From positions 7,914-71,913 of the forward strand of contig JAEZJW010000168.1 in NCBI GenBank assembly GCA_023415595.1: DNA of 64,000 nucleotides. Reading direction: 5' to 3'. The notes beneath the pieces are model-generated. The model had not been told where the DNA came from. It ran no database searches and saw only the letters and a list, made by a program, of their open reading frames with translations. Source of the DNA: Bacillota bacterium. GTDB taxonomy: Bacteria > Bacillota > Clostridia > Lachnospirales > Lachnospiraceae. The first letter of the stretch is position 1. Each line of letters opens with the position of its first letter. The position numbers and the translations under genes were made by a program. Below are positions 24,113 through 33,429 of this stretch, in pieces.

Positions 24113-25441
24113 ATGCAGAAGGATATCATCTTTATTAAGAGTTTTTTTGAACAATTAGAGGCTCAGGAGATCCGATACTGTATCCTGAGGAAATATAAGG
24201 AAATTTTTCATGGCAACCTCCATGATGTTGATATGACAGTAGATTTTAAGAAGCTTCCTTCGGTCCTGCGGATCCTGAAGGAGCTGTCGGCAGTTCAGGG
24301 CTGGGAGCTTTTTTTAAGCACCACAAAGGATAACGGCAATCTCTATGCCTGTCATTATTATTTGACGGACGGATTGGAGGTTTTTATTGTTCATCTGGAT
24401 CTGTTCAGGAACTTCAGCTGGAATGGAATTCCCCTGCTGAAGAATGAGGATCTCCTTCGGGGCAGCATTAAGAAGGAGGGTATCAGGGTCTGCAGTTACG
24501 GGGTAGAGGCAGTCACGAAGCTGTTCTCCAGATTTCTGTACCAAGGGCATGTGAAGGAAGAATATAAGGAGGAAATTACCGGACTCTTCCGTAACAGCTA
24601 TTCAGAAACCATGCTGCTGATGGGTCTGTTCTTAAATAAGGAGCTTGCCCATCGGATCGGGAGCTTTGTCCTGACTGAGAACTGGGAGGCACTGGAAAGC
24701 TTAAGACCTCTTGTCAGGGAAAATATCCTTCATAGCCGTAAAAGAATCAGGCGGCTTTTGGGTAGAATTAAGGCTCATGCTTTCAGAGCCGGTAGGTATC
24801 TAAGACATAAAGGCGTCATGGTTGCTTTTCTCGGAACGGATGGCAGTGGGAAGAGCTCTATCATCAACTGTCTTCCAGAAGTTCTGGAGAGATCCTTTAA
24901 TCAGACACAGATACGGTATTATCATTGGAGACCTCGGCTGCTATCCGGTAAGAAGAGGGACAAGCAGGTGAGTTCTTCCGGAATGGATCCCCATGGGAAG
25001 AAGCCCTATGGAAGAATTCTATCCCTGATGAAGTTTCTATATTTTAATCTGGACTATATCCTCGGATATTGGCTCTCCGTAAAGCTTAGCCTGGGTAAAA
25101 ATCAGCTGGTGGTATTTGACCGGTATTATTATGACTACCTTTTGGATCAGTACCGTTACCGCCTGAAGTTGAATGAACATATTATTCGGTGGTTCAGCCA
25201 TCTGATCCCCAAACCGGATATCACCTTTTTGTTGGTGGGTGATCCCGGGATTCTATATCAGAGGAAGAAGGAATTGCCTTATCAGGAAGTAGAGCAGCAG
25301 GTTAATCGCCTTCTTCAGAAGAAAGAGCTGTTTCCGAACAGCAGAGTCATTGATGTGAACGGGGAATTAAAGGAATCGGTTTTCAATGTGGCTAAGTACA
25401 TTTTGGATTATATGAAAGTAAGAGAAGATAAGAATGGTTAG
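24113..25441 (+). CDS. Two-domain protein: nucleotidyltransferase-like N-domain and thymidylate-kinase-like C-domain
   Basis: The C-terminal ~210 residues look like a P-loop nucleoside/thymidylate kinase domain: FLGTDGSGKSS at about 239-249, a basic lid region, and FDRYYYDYLLD as the DR-type substrate motif. The N-terminal part has HDVDMTVD (about 37-44) and HLDLF (about 94-98), acidic motifs resembling nucleotidyltransferase-fold proteins. It is too long and too oddly placed to be the housekeeping thymidylate kinase. ATG 24113 lies 6 nt after GAGG; an in-frame GTG at 24101 is the alternative. Its neighbour is the APH-like gene, and the pair may act together on a phosphorylated glycan component. 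Confidence 0.65.
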   Translation: MQKDIIFIKSFFEQLEAQEIRYCILRKYKEIFHGNLHDVDMTVDFKKLPSVLRILKELSAVQGWELFLSTTKDNGNLYACHYYLTDGLEVFIVHLDLFRNFSWNGIPLLKNEDLLRGSIKKEGIRVCSYGVEAVTKLFSRFLYQGHVKEEYKEEITGLFRNSYSETMLLMGLFLNKELAHRIGSFVLTENWEALESLRPLVRENILHSRKRIRRLLGRIKAHAFRAGRYLRHKGVMVAFLGTDGSGKSSIINCLPEVLERSFNQTQIRYYHWRPRLLSGKKRDKQVSSSGMDPHGKKPYGRILSLMKFLYFNLDYILGYWLSVKLSLGKNQLVVFDRYYYDYLLDQYRYRLKLNEHIIRWFSHLIPKPDITFLLVGDPGILYQRKKELPYQEVEQQVNRLLQKKELFPNSRVIDVNGELKESVFNVAKYILDYMKVREDKNG

Positions 25442-25994
25442 AAGATTATTATTGTTTTTATATTATGGCTTTGCCAGATACTACCCGGATAAGCCCTTTC
25501 CCGGGTACCGGTTCGGTAATTGGCTCCGGTCAGCCATAGGGAAGAGAGTCTTTCTGTCGGCAGGTACGAAGATCTGGATCAAGCATGGGGCACGATTTGA
25601 TAATGGCAGACATATTAAGCTCGGAAATTACTCCCAGCTTGGGATCGACTGCAGAGTGGATAATGATGTAATCTTAGGGGATTATGTTCTGATGGGACCT
25701 GAGGTGGCCATCTACTCCCAGACCCATGAGTTCAAGGATTTGGAGGTTCCGGTCATGAATCAGGGAGCAATGGCGAGAAGACCCGTGGTCATCGGAGATG
25801 ATGTCTGGATCGGAATCAGATCAGTCATCCTGCCCGGAGTAACGATCGGAAACCATGTTATTATCGGAGCCTGCTCTCTGGTAAACCATGATATTCCTGA
25901 TTATGCAATTGTAGGTGGAATCCCGGCCAAAATCCTTAAGTTCCGGAATGCAGGTGAGGACCCGGGCAGGAAGGAATGTGCCACGAATCTGTAA
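25434..25994 (+). CDS. Hexapeptide-repeat acyltransferase (WcaF/maltose-acetyltransferase-like)
   Basis: The protein is a left-handed beta-helix acyltransferase, with repeated hexapeptide turns such as IKLGNYSQLGIDCRV and VVIGDDVWIGIRSVILPGVTIG, the catalytic His in QTHEF, and the terminal GGIPAKILKFR that is typical of the family. It most likely O-acetylates a sugar of the repeat unit using acetyl-CoA. At 186 residues it is of normal length. It overlaps the upstream gene by 8 nt. Confidence 0.87.
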   Translation: MVRRLLLFLYYGFARYYPDKPFPGYRFGNWLRSAIGKRVFLSAGTKIWIKHGARFDNGRHIKLGNYSQLGIDCRVDNDVILGDYVLMGPEVAIYSQTHEFKDLEVPVMNQGAMARRPVVIGDDVWIGIRSVILPGVTIGNHVIIGACSLVNHDIPDYAIVGGIPAKILKFRNAGEDPGRKECATNL

Positions 25995-26009
25995 TAATGG
26001 AGAAAAATA

Positions 26010-27227
26010 ATGAATATCTTAATTTCAGCGTACGCATGCGAACCGAATAAAGGCTCCGAACCCGGTGTTGGCTGGAACTGGGCAGTTACGACAGCCAGGC
26101 ATCATAGTGTATGGGTCATCACCAGGGATAACAACCGGCAGGCGATAACTTCCTATCTTTTGGAGCACCCGGAGCTTGATCATCTCAGACTGCATTTTAT
26201 TTATGTCGGCTTGCCAAAGAAGCTTACCTTCTGGAAAAAGGGAAGAAGAGGAATGCGTCTCTTCTATCTGTTATGGCAGAGGAAGGCTGCGAAGGTTGCT
26301 GCTGTATGGAATCGCAGCGTACATTTTGATCTGGTTCATTCTATCACGTTTGTATCCTTTACCCAGACCACTTATATGTATCGGCTCCGTATTCCTATGA
26401 TCTGGGGGCCTGTCGCAGGAGGAGATAATATCCCTAAGACGTGCTCCCGTAATCTGGAACCGAAGGAGAAATTCACTGAATTGCTCCGGAGAGTATCCCA
26501 GCAGCTTGCACTGCTTACACCCAGCATCAGAAAGACCATGAAGTACAGCAGCTATCTGTTTGCTGCCACTGAGGCTACGAAGGAGCTGTTACCCCTTAAA
26601 TACCGGGATAAGACCACAGTACTACCTGCGATTGGGATCGAAGCTGTTCCGATTCTGCCTATTGCGAAGAGGGAGGAAGGGAAGCTTCGCGTGGTCATGG
26701 CTGGCAATTTGAATTATTTGAAGGCAGTGGATCTGGGTATTAAGGCTTTCCTTAGGTTAGCAGAAAACTACCCTGAGATAGAGCTTCATATCCTGGGTCA
26801 GGGAAATAAGAAGGCGTATCTGAAGAAGCTTTCCGGGACCTACCTAAACCAAAGGATTTTCTTCGATCCGCCGGTACCCCATGATCAAATTACCGATTAT
26901 TACAGCAGTATGGATATCTGCATCACTACGGCACTTCGGGACTCCGGCTGTATGACCATGCTGGAAGCTATGAGTGTAGGATTACCCTGCATCTGTCTGG
27001 CGAATGGCGGTCCGAAGCTTCTGGGTTCAGATACGCCGGAGCTTATGGTAGAGCCTACGAGCCGGATTGTTCAGGAGATCTCCGATCGGTTAAAGAAGCT
27101 CGTTTATGATAAGGAGCTTCGTATCGTAATGGGAAGGAAGGCTCATGAGGCTGCGATGAAATATCTCTATGATCGTAAGTGCCTGGTAATGGAGCCTTAC
27201 TATAAGGAATGCGTACGGAGAAAATAA
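26010..27227 (+). CDS. Glycosyltransferase family 4
   Basis: This 405-residue GT-B enzyme opens with ILISAYACEPNKGSEPGVGWNW, characteristic of a GT4 subgroup in exopolysaccharide loci. Its C-terminal donor domain includes VVMAGNLNYLKAVDLGIKAF and DSGCMTMLEAMSVGLPCICLANGG, which carries the nucleotide-binding glutamate. It should add one sugar from a nucleotide donor. A GGAGAAAA box precedes it, 15 nt after the acetyltransferase gene. Confidence 0.87.
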   Translation: MNILISAYACEPNKGSEPGVGWNWAVTTARHHSVWVITRDNNRQAITSYLLEHPELDHLRLHFIYVGLPKKLTFWKKGRRGMRLFYLLWQRKAAKVAAVWNRSVHFDLVHSITFVSFTQTTYMYRLRIPMIWGPVAGGDNIPKTCSRNLEPKEKFTELLRRVSQQLALLTPSIRKTMKYSSYLFAATEATKELLPLKYRDKTTVLPAIGIEAVPILPIAKREEGKLRVVMAGNLNYLKAVDLGIKAFLRLAENYPEIELHILGQGNKKAYLKKLSGTYLNQRIFFDPPVPHDQITDYYSSMDICITTALRDSGCMTMLEAMSVGLPCICLANGGPKLLGSDTPELMVEPTSRIVQEISDRLKKLVYDKELRIVMGRKAHEAAMKYLYDRKCLVMEPYYKECVRRK

Positions 27228-27251
27228 GTGAATTACATAAATGGAGAAGCT

Positions 27252-28022
27252 ATGGAAACGAGAAAAATCAGTATTATAACCCCATCCTATCAGCAGGGAA
27301 AGTATATTGAACGGGCAATCAAAAGTGTATTGAACCAGAACTATTCCAATCTAGAGCATATTATTATCGACGGCGGCTCCGATGATGGAACACTGGATAT
27401 TTTAAAAAGGTATCCTCATCTTCGCTGGATTTCGGAAAAGGATGAGGGGCAGAGTGATGCCCTGAATAAGGGCTTTCAGATGGCGTCCGGAGAGATCATC
27501 GGATGGCTGAACTGTGACGATTATTACGAGAAGGATATCTTTGGCAGGGTTATGCAGGCGTTTGAGGATCCTGAGACAGATGCTGTCTATGGGCAGAATT
27601 ATTTTATCGATGTAAATGGTAATATTGTCGGAAGGAAATATCCGAATGAGCCAAACAGGCTGGTAGCCTGTTTCTACTGTTATATCCCTACGACCTCCTT
27701 CTTCTTTCGCAGAAATCTTCTGTCGGACAGGGACTTTATCGATAAGAATTTTGATATTACGATGGATAAGGAGCTATTCGCCAGACTGTTCTCGGAACAA
27801 TGCCGCATGCGTTATCTTCGTGAGCCCCTGGCTTATTTCATGTGGCATGAGGATAATAAAAGCGCAAAAAGCCCCAGAGTGAAGAAGATATGTCAGAAGG
27901 AATCAATTGAAATCATGAATCGGTATTTCTTTAATTTCAGGAGACTTCCGGACCGAATTCAGTTCCTGCTGCAGAGATTATTTTATTATATCGCTATTCT
28001 AAGAAGAAAAACTATTATGTAA
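27252..28022 (+). CDS. Glycosyltransferase family 2
   Basis: A GT-A fold inverting-type transferase: SIITPSYQQGKYIERAIKSV at the N-terminus, IIDGGSDDGT with the first acidic motif, and WLNCDDYYEKD as the metal-binding DXD-like site. A WHEDNKS segment lies near the C-terminus. There is no membrane helix. The longest frame begins with GTG right after the previous stop; the in-frame ATG 27252 follows GGAG by 5 nt and gives the family-typical start, so it is used. Confidence 0.87.
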   Translation: METRKISIITPSYQQGKYIERAIKSVLNQNYSNLEHIIIDGGSDDGTLDILKRYPHLRWISEKDEGQSDALNKGFQMASGEIIGWLNCDDYYEKDIFGRVMQAFEDPETDAVYGQNYFIDVNGNIVGRKYPNEPNRLVACFYCYIPTTSFFFRRNLLSDRDFIDKNFDITMDKELFARLFSEQCRMRYLREPLAYFMWHEDNKSAKSPRVKKICQKESIEIMNRYFFNFRRLPDRIQFLLQRLFYYIAILRRKTIM

Positions 28023-28048
28023 TTTACTAACGTCTGAAAGGAATATGT

Positions 28049-29533
28049 ATGAGCTGCTACCGCTCAATACAGGAAAATAGAATGGAGAATAGTATTACGG
28101 TTAAAACCAGCAGAAAAGTGATCGAAGCCAGTTTGGCATACACCGCAGGGAACATATTGCTGAAGGGGATCTCCTTCCTCTCAATTCCGATTTTTGCCCG
28201 AATCCTATCACAGGAGGACTTCGGTATCTTCAGCACTTTCATGGCCTATGAGTCCATCCTGTTTATCGTGATTGGAGTATCCATACATAGCAGTATCAAA
28301 AATGCCAAATATGAGTTTACAGATTCACTGGATCATTATGTATCTTCAATTACGGTCATATCCATTCTGAATATGCTTCTGCTGCTGGGACTTTCCAATG
28401 CCTTCGCCGGTCCGCTCGGTAAAGTGACCGGATTTTCCTGGGCAATTCTTAATCTGTTGGTACTGCATAGTTTTTCCTCTGCCATTATTACTGTATATAA
28501 TGCCAGAATCATTCTGGATTATAACTATAAAAGCTATCTTAAGCTGGCACTGTTCAACTGTATCAGCAATATTGCCTTATCCGTTCTTTTATGCCTGACC
28601 TTATTTAAGAACACCAGGTATCTCGGGAGGATCATGGGACTGTCCCTGCCGGTTATACTGATCAGCCTCATCATCCTGTTTTTATTATATAGGAAGAAAC
28701 GCCCTTCCTTTCAGCGTAAATATTTTAAGTTTGCATTGAATTACAGCATACCTATGGTTCCGGACGGGATATCGCAATGTATGCTTTCCTCCTTTGACAG
28801 GATTCTCATCAGAAATATGTTTGGAAACATGCAGGCCGGGATCTATAGCTTTGCGTATAATATCAACCTGATCTATGTCATCATAGCCTCCTCCTTAAGC
28901 TCGGTTTATACCACCTGGTTCTATGAGAAGATGAACAGCAAGGACTATATGAAGCTGGTTAAATATACGATGATCTATGCGGTGCTGCTAACCGGCCTGT
29001 GCGTGCTGCTGATCTGCATCTCTCCTGAGGTCATGCTGATTCTTGGCTCGGAGAAATATAAGGATGCTGTTTCCTGCGGCATCCCGATCCTAGCCGGAGG
29101 GTATTTCTCCCAGCTTACCATTCTTCCGATGAATATGGAACATTATTATAAGAAAACCGTTTATACGGCCTTCAGTACCAGCTCTGCTCTGGTGATTAAT
29201 ATTGCGCTGAATTATCTGCTGCTGCCGAGGTTTGGCTATCAGTTTGCTGCATACACTACGGTAATTTCCTACTTCTTTTATTTCTGCTTCCATTTGGCAG
29301 TATCCATTAAAGTATTGAAGAACAAAGTGCTGAACTACAAACTAATCTGGGGTAATATAATGTTCCTGCTGCTGATTGCAGCCTTGGCCGTATTCCAACT
29401 CAATTCCTTGCCAATCAGACTTGCTCTGCTCATGATTTCAGCTCTGTTCCTGGGGATAGAAATCCTGACTATTGATAAGAAATTCTTTCAGAATTTATAT
29501 CACAGGTTTCTATTCAGGCATGGAACCGCTTAG
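28049..29533 (+). CDS. Polysaccharide flippase, Wzx-like (first copy)
   Basis: The protein has about 12-14 hydrophobic segments across 494 residues and the MOP-superfamily oligosaccharide exporter pattern at its start (YTAGNILLKGISFLSIPIFARILSQEDFGIFS). It should flip an undecaprenyl-linked repeat unit to the outer membrane face. AAAGGA lies 6 nt before ATG 28049; ATG 28082 is a possible alternative start. A second flippase is present at 53320-54795, and the two are not close copies. Confidence 0.88.
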   Translation: MSCYRSIQENRMENSITVKTSRKVIEASLAYTAGNILLKGISFLSIPIFARILSQEDFGIFSTFMAYESILFIVIGVSIHSSIKNAKYEFTDSLDHYVSSITVISILNMLLLLGLSNAFAGPLGKVTGFSWAILNLLVLHSFSSAIITVYNARIILDYNYKSYLKLALFNCISNIALSVLLCLTLFKNTRYLGRIMGLSLPVILISLIILFLLYRKKRPSFQRKYFKFALNYSIPMVPDGISQCMLSSFDRILIRNMFGNMQAGIYSFAYNINLIYVIIASSLSSVYTTWFYEKMNSKDYMKLVKYTMIYAVLLTGLCVLLICISPEVMLILGSEKYKDAVSCGIPILAGGYFSQLTILPMNMEHYYKKTVYTAFSTSSALVINIALNYLLLPRFGYQFAAYTTVISYFFYFCFHLAVSIKVLKNKVLNYKLIWGNIMFLLLIAALAVFQLNSLPIRLALLMISALFLGIEILTIDKKFFQNLYHRFLFRHGTA

Positions 29534-29573
29534 GGAAACATTCATCAAATAAGTGAATTCGAAGGGACAGCAC

Positions 29574-30839
29574 ATGTATATTAAGAAGATAAAACAAACG
29601 GATTATTTTATAATGTTTTCAGTTGTTTGGCTAATACTTTCTTCCTCGAGCCTTTTTTTCTGCATGCTTCATATGGAAGCAAGCATGGCAGTGCTTGGGC
29701 TGATTGCCATCCTATGGCTGGGCATAAATCGTAAGGTAACCTACTATAATTACCGGGCTGCGGCAATATTACTCGTGATAATTCTGTTCAATTTTGCTGT
29801 GAATTATGAATTCTTGAATGTGGATAAGAATATAGCAATTATCCTGATCAGAATTCTCTCGCTGGCAGTGATTATGAGCAATATTGACAGAGATCAGTTT
29901 TTCCTGACCTATGTCAGAACCTTAGTAGTGCTTGCTGTCATCAGTCTGATCTGCTTCAGCTTTACCATGCTGCTGCCGGGAACCAGACTGCCCTTCCAGA
30001 CTACCACACTTTATAACGGGAAGCCATATATCTATACCTTTTATCATACTTTGGGCAGATGGATCATCGAAAAGAGAAATTGTGGAGTATTCTGGGAACC
30101 GGGTGCCTTTCAGATATTTTTGAACCTCGCGCTACTGATCCTTGTCACGAAACCGAAGCTTTTCAATGCGAGCCGGTTTCAGGCAGAGCGCTTTATCTCC
30201 ATCGTGATCCTAAGTATCACGGTATTTACGACCCTGTCAACGACCGGATATCTATGCTATATCGCAGTTCTGGGAATTGGAATGTTCCATTCTATGAGAA
30301 ATGCTGCACACAACGCGCGGACAGCTATTATACTGATTCTTGCCCTGATTGCTTTCTTAATCATTGAAATGCAGCTAGGTATTGTCGAATCCAAGTTGAT
30401 CAATCAGCAGGGGTCGTATTCCACCAGGCTTAACGATACCACCGTCAGCTTTGAGATCGCCGGCAGGCGGCTTCTGACCGGCTATGGCTTTTCCAATCTC
30501 CACTCACCTAAGCTGCTTGCTCAGGAAGGAGTAACCTCTAATTCGAATGGTCTTGGCAGTCTGGTTGTTAATTTTGGTTATCCGGTATTAGGAATTTATC
30601 TGATCTATCTTTATAAAAGACTGATGAATCTGTTTGATTTTAAGCTGATCACCGGCGCTCTGGTACTGGTGCTGTTCCTGTTGTTTTTTATGTCGGAGCC
30701 GGTTAATCTCATTACCCTGTTCCTGTCCTTCCTGTTTCGGTGGAGGGGGGAAGACAAGGAGCTTCAGCCACGGTTTAAGAATGCATTTGCCACAGGAAGA
30801 ACGGGGCTGCAGGGAGGATATAGCTATGTTGCAAAATGA
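29574..30839 (+). CDS. O-antigen polymerase/ligase-like membrane protein (first copy)
   Basis: The 421-residue protein is highly hydrophobic with about ten TM helices and a large extracytoplasmic loop in the middle (around WIIEKRNCGVFWEPGAFQIFLNLAL, then a Ser/Thr-rich segment), the layout of Wzy/WaaL proteins. It most likely polymerises repeat units. The longest frame starts with GTG 29553; ATG 29574 is 7 nt from AAGGGA and is preferred. Its 3' end overlaps licD by 14 nt. Confidence 0.8.
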   Translation: MYIKKIKQTDYFIMFSVVWLILSSSSLFFCMLHMEASMAVLGLIAILWLGINRKVTYYNYRAAAILLVIILFNFAVNYEFLNVDKNIAIILIRILSLAVIMSNIDRDQFFLTYVRTLVVLAVISLICFSFTMLLPGTRLPFQTTTLYNGKPYIYTFYHTLGRWIIEKRNCGVFWEPGAFQIFLNLALLILVTKPKLFNASRFQAERFISIVILSITVFTTLSTTGYLCYIAVLGIGMFHSMRNAAHNARTAIILILALIAFLIIEMQLGIVESKLINQQGSYSTRLNDTTVSFEIAGRRLLTGYGFSNLHSPKLLAQEGVTSNSNGLGSLVVNFGYPVLGIYLIYLYKRLMNLFDFKLITGALVLVLFLLFFMSEPVNLITLFLSFLFRWRGEDKELQPRFKNAFATGRTGLQGGYSYVAK

Positions 30840-31734
30840 TTTTATAAAGCCGGAATACAGGGATAATTATTGGATTAATGAGGAAAAGAAGGCTCTTTGG
30901 TATATAGAACTGGAGCTTTTCAGGGAATTTGATGCCGTATGCAGCAAGTATGGGATTGATTACTTCTTAGTTGGAGGGGCGTTATTAGGTGCCGTACGGC
31001 ATAAAGGCTTTATTCCCTGGGATGATGATATTGATATCGGAATGCTGCGGAAGGACTATGATGAATTCTTAAGGATAGCGGAGCGTGCCTTCCATGCACC
31101 CTATTTCGTCCAAACAGGAATTAATGATCCGGACTACTTTGACTGCATCATAAGGATCAGGGACAGCAATACAACCGGTATTATCCGGAAGGATAAGAAC
31201 AGAGGCTGCAATAATGGAATATTTATTGAGATATTTCCTTTTGATGATATTAATCCAAACCGGATGCTATTAAAGCTCCAGCGCTTTAAAGCGAAGTATT
31301 ACAGGAACATACTCCATTATAATATCTATCCGGCGGCAAAGTGCGATTATATGCGGAGGCTGATCGCCTTCTATTCCAAGCTGTATATGAAGCTCCATCG
31401 GCTGGAAAAGGTTTTTTGGAGATATCAGCATTGGTGCAGCAGATACACGGCTACGGAATGTGAATATGTAGATCAGTTGGCTACCATCTATTACGATATG
31501 GGGGTCAGCCGCTATCTTAAGAAGGATCTGGCAAGAACGATAACCGTGGATTTTGAATATCTGAAGGCCAGAGTGCCCATAGGTTATGATAATGTCCTGA
31601 GGCATCAGTTCGGTGATTATATGAAGCTGCCGCCGGAGGAGAACAGAGGGAAGCATCATAATGACATTGTATTTTATAATCCTTATCTTCCCTATAGCGT
31701 GTACAATAATGCAGGAACAGAATTACCGGTATAA
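30826..31734 (+). CDS. LicD family phosphotransferase
   Basis: LicD-type enzymes add phosphocholine or related phospho-groups from a nucleotide donor to cell-surface glycans. The signature is clear: YFLVGGALLGAVRHKGFIPW followed by DDDID at about residues 66-70. A GGGAGGA box 7 nt upstream fixes the start at 30826, inside the end of the polymerase gene; a longer in-frame start at 30781 is rejected. No choline uptake or CTP:phosphocholine gene is in the window, so the group transferred is unknown. Confidence 0.88.
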   Translation: MLQNDFIKPEYRDNYWINEEKKALWYIELELFREFDAVCSKYGIDYFLVGGALLGAVRHKGFIPWDDDIDIGMLRKDYDEFLRIAERAFHAPYFVQTGINDPDYFDCIIRIRDSNTTGIIRKDKNRGCNNGIFIEIFPFDDINPNRMLLKLQRFKAKYYRNILHYNIYPAAKCDYMRRLIAFYSKLYMKLHRLEKVFWRYQHWCSRYTATECEYVDQLATIYYDMGVSRYLKKDLARTITVDFEYLKARVPIGYDNVLRHQFGDYMKLPPEENRGKHHNDIVFYNPYLPYSVYNNAGTELPV

Positions 31735-31766
31735 ATCTTACGAATTATTACAATATGGAGGTATTT

Positions 31767-32333
31767 GTGTTAGATATCATTATTAGCGAAGTAACAGAAT
31801 TGAGCAGACCCTGGCTGCCCCTGGCGGCCATTACCGGACTTTATGTTGTTTATGCAATCTGTATTTTAGATAGTATCAGTCAGAGGATAAGCGCAATGAG
31901 GGCTTTCCATAAGAATAGAAAGAAATTTATCATATTGTATCTTTTCTATGTCTACCTGTTTATCGTGATTGCACTTACGATACTTTCCAGAGAAACCGGC
32001 TCGAGAGGTGGGTTTAACTTAAAGCTTTTTGGTACCTTTACGGGGGATATTTATGGGGATAAGAATCCGATCGAAAATATCCTTTTATTCATTCCCCTGG
32101 GATTTTTAATGCCACTTCTATGGAGAGTTTTTTTTAAGGGATTGTGGTGCTTTACGGCAGGACTTATGTTAAGTCTGACGATTGAAGGAGTCCAGTTTTT
32201 TACCAAAAGGGGATATGTGCAGACGGATGATGTCGTTATGAATTTTATAGGGACAATCCTCGGATATACAGTCATATTTTGCTGTAAACAGGCCGGCTTA
32301 TGGATACAAAGTAGAAAAATCATGAAAGAATGA
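31767..32333 (+). CDS. VanZ-like family membrane protein
   Basis: The protein has about four TM helices and the VanZ-like pattern NPIENILLFIPLGFLMPLLW with ENILLF, then VQFFTKRGYVQTDDVVMNFIG. VanZ itself gives low-level teicoplanin resistance by an unclear mechanism; many relatives sit in cell-surface polysaccharide loci with unknown roles. The longest frame begins with an ATG at 31755 that overlaps the GGAGG box itself; the in-frame GTG at 31767, 5 nt from it, is a better start. It is the last gene before the locus's internal promoter region. Confidence 0.82.
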   Translation: MLDIIISEVTELSRPWLPLAAITGLYVVYAICILDSISQRISAMRAFHKNRKKFIILYLFYVYLFIVIALTILSRETGSRGGFNLKLFGTFTGDIYGDKNPIENILLFIPLGFLMPLLWRVFFKGLWCFTAGLMLSLTIEGVQFFTKRGYVQTDDVVMNFIGTILGYTVIFCCKQAGLWIQSRKIMKE

Positions 32334-32366
32334 AGAAATCAAATCAGAAAAAACTGATATCATTTC

Positions 32367-32588
32367 TTGAAATATCATGTTTAAAGAAATAATATACCGG
32401 TTTATGTAAAAAACGCCCATGAGGGTTTGGAGAAAAAAATAGTAAGGTAATATCATGGATAACGTCGATTGAAAATATATGTTAGCGAATCACTTAATAT
32501 GCTGTTAGAAAATAGGGTAATAGGTAAATCGGAATTTCCTTAATTTTACAAATTATAGATTGTATTTATTGGACACCTATTATATAAT
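32367..32588 (+). promoter_or_regulatory. Internal promoter region before the capsule-control genes
   Basis: This is the widest gap within the locus (32334-32594). It holds two candidate promoters: TTGAAA (32367-32372) with TAATAT (32390-32395), and TTGTAT (32560-32565) with a perfect TATAAT (32583-32588), both with 17-nt spacing. No strong terminator precedes them. Confidence 0.55.
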
Positions 32589-32594
32589 TCATCT

Positions 32595-33410
32595 GTGGTA
32601 AAAGTTGGAAGTTTTAAAGTGCAAATGCATACTCCAAAATGGAGTTATGATGGATCCATCAATGAATGGGGTGGTAATATACAAGGTTATTTTGATATTC
32701 ATAGCCATATTCTGCCGGGGGTTGATGATGGGGCTAAGAACCTGGACGAGACCAGACGGATGCTATTACGGGCATATGACGAGGGCATCCGGGTAATTGT
32801 AGCCACACCGCATTTTTTGGCCGGCGGAAAGAACCTTGAGGTTAACAGCTTAAAGGAGATATTTTATAAGGTTGCTGAGATAGCCTCCGAGGTTTCGGAA
32901 GACTTCCAGATCATTCTGGGAAATGAGTTATTCTATAATGCAAGTCTCATCGATGCGTTGAATCATGGAGAGGCACTTACCATTGACGGCACAAGATATA
33001 TCCTTGTGGAATTCGGGCCTCGGGTACCTTTCCGGTTCATGTGGGAGGGATTAAATAATTGCATTTTTGCAGGATATATTCCTATCCTGGCGCATACGGA
33101 AAGATATCAGTGCCTGATGAAGGACCCTGAGCTGGTAAGTGATTTAATTAAGCTTGGAGCATACATACAGTTGAACTTCTCCTGCATCAGAAGCAAAGGC
33201 ATTAGCGGAAGGTATGTGTTCTGCCGCAAATTATTAAGAAGGGGGTGGGTACATTTCTTAGGAACGGATACCCATGGTGCTTATGAAAAAACACTCCATA
33301 CAAAAGAAGCCGTAGCTTTTCTTCAGAAGAAATTCGGTGAGGAAAGAACTCGGCTGCTGTTATGGGAAAATCCGATGACGATGGTAGAGGATGAGCACCT
33401 AAAAGTCTAG
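32595..33410 (+). CDS. CpsB/CapC-type PHP tyrosine-protein phosphatase
   Basis: This manganese-dependent PHP-fold phosphatase removes phosphate from the tyrosine cluster of the capsule BY-kinase. Motifs are FDIHSHILPGVDDGAKN at about 32-48, VATPHF, an ILAHTERY segment and LGTDTHGA, together giving the metal-binding His and Asp residues. The start is uncertain: the frame opens with GTG at 32595, almost exactly at the expected transcription start of the promoter ending at 32588, and an in-frame ATG at 32625 lacks a good ribosome binding site. The N-terminal ~25 residues before the PHP domain have no family match I can see. Confidence 0.88.
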   Translation: MVKVGSFKVQMHTPKWSYDGSINEWGGNIQGYFDIHSHILPGVDDGAKNLDETRRMLLRAYDEGIRVIVATPHFLAGGKNLEVNSLKEIFYKVAEIASEVSEDFQIILGNELFYNASLIDALNHGEALTIDGTRYILVEFGPRVPFRFMWEGLNNCIFAGYIPILAHTERYQCLMKDPELVSDLIKLGAYIQLNFSCIRSKGISGRYVFCRKLLRRGWVHFLGTDTHGAYEKTLHTKEAVAFLQKKFGEERTRLLLWENPMTMVEDEHLKV

Positions 33411-33429
33411 ATAAAATGAGGAGTGAAAA

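Noticed and set aside
24113..25441. Housekeeping thymidylate kinase (tmk)
   Set aside because: The protein is twice the usual length with an extra N-terminal domain and lies within a glycan operon, so the housekeeping label would mislead.
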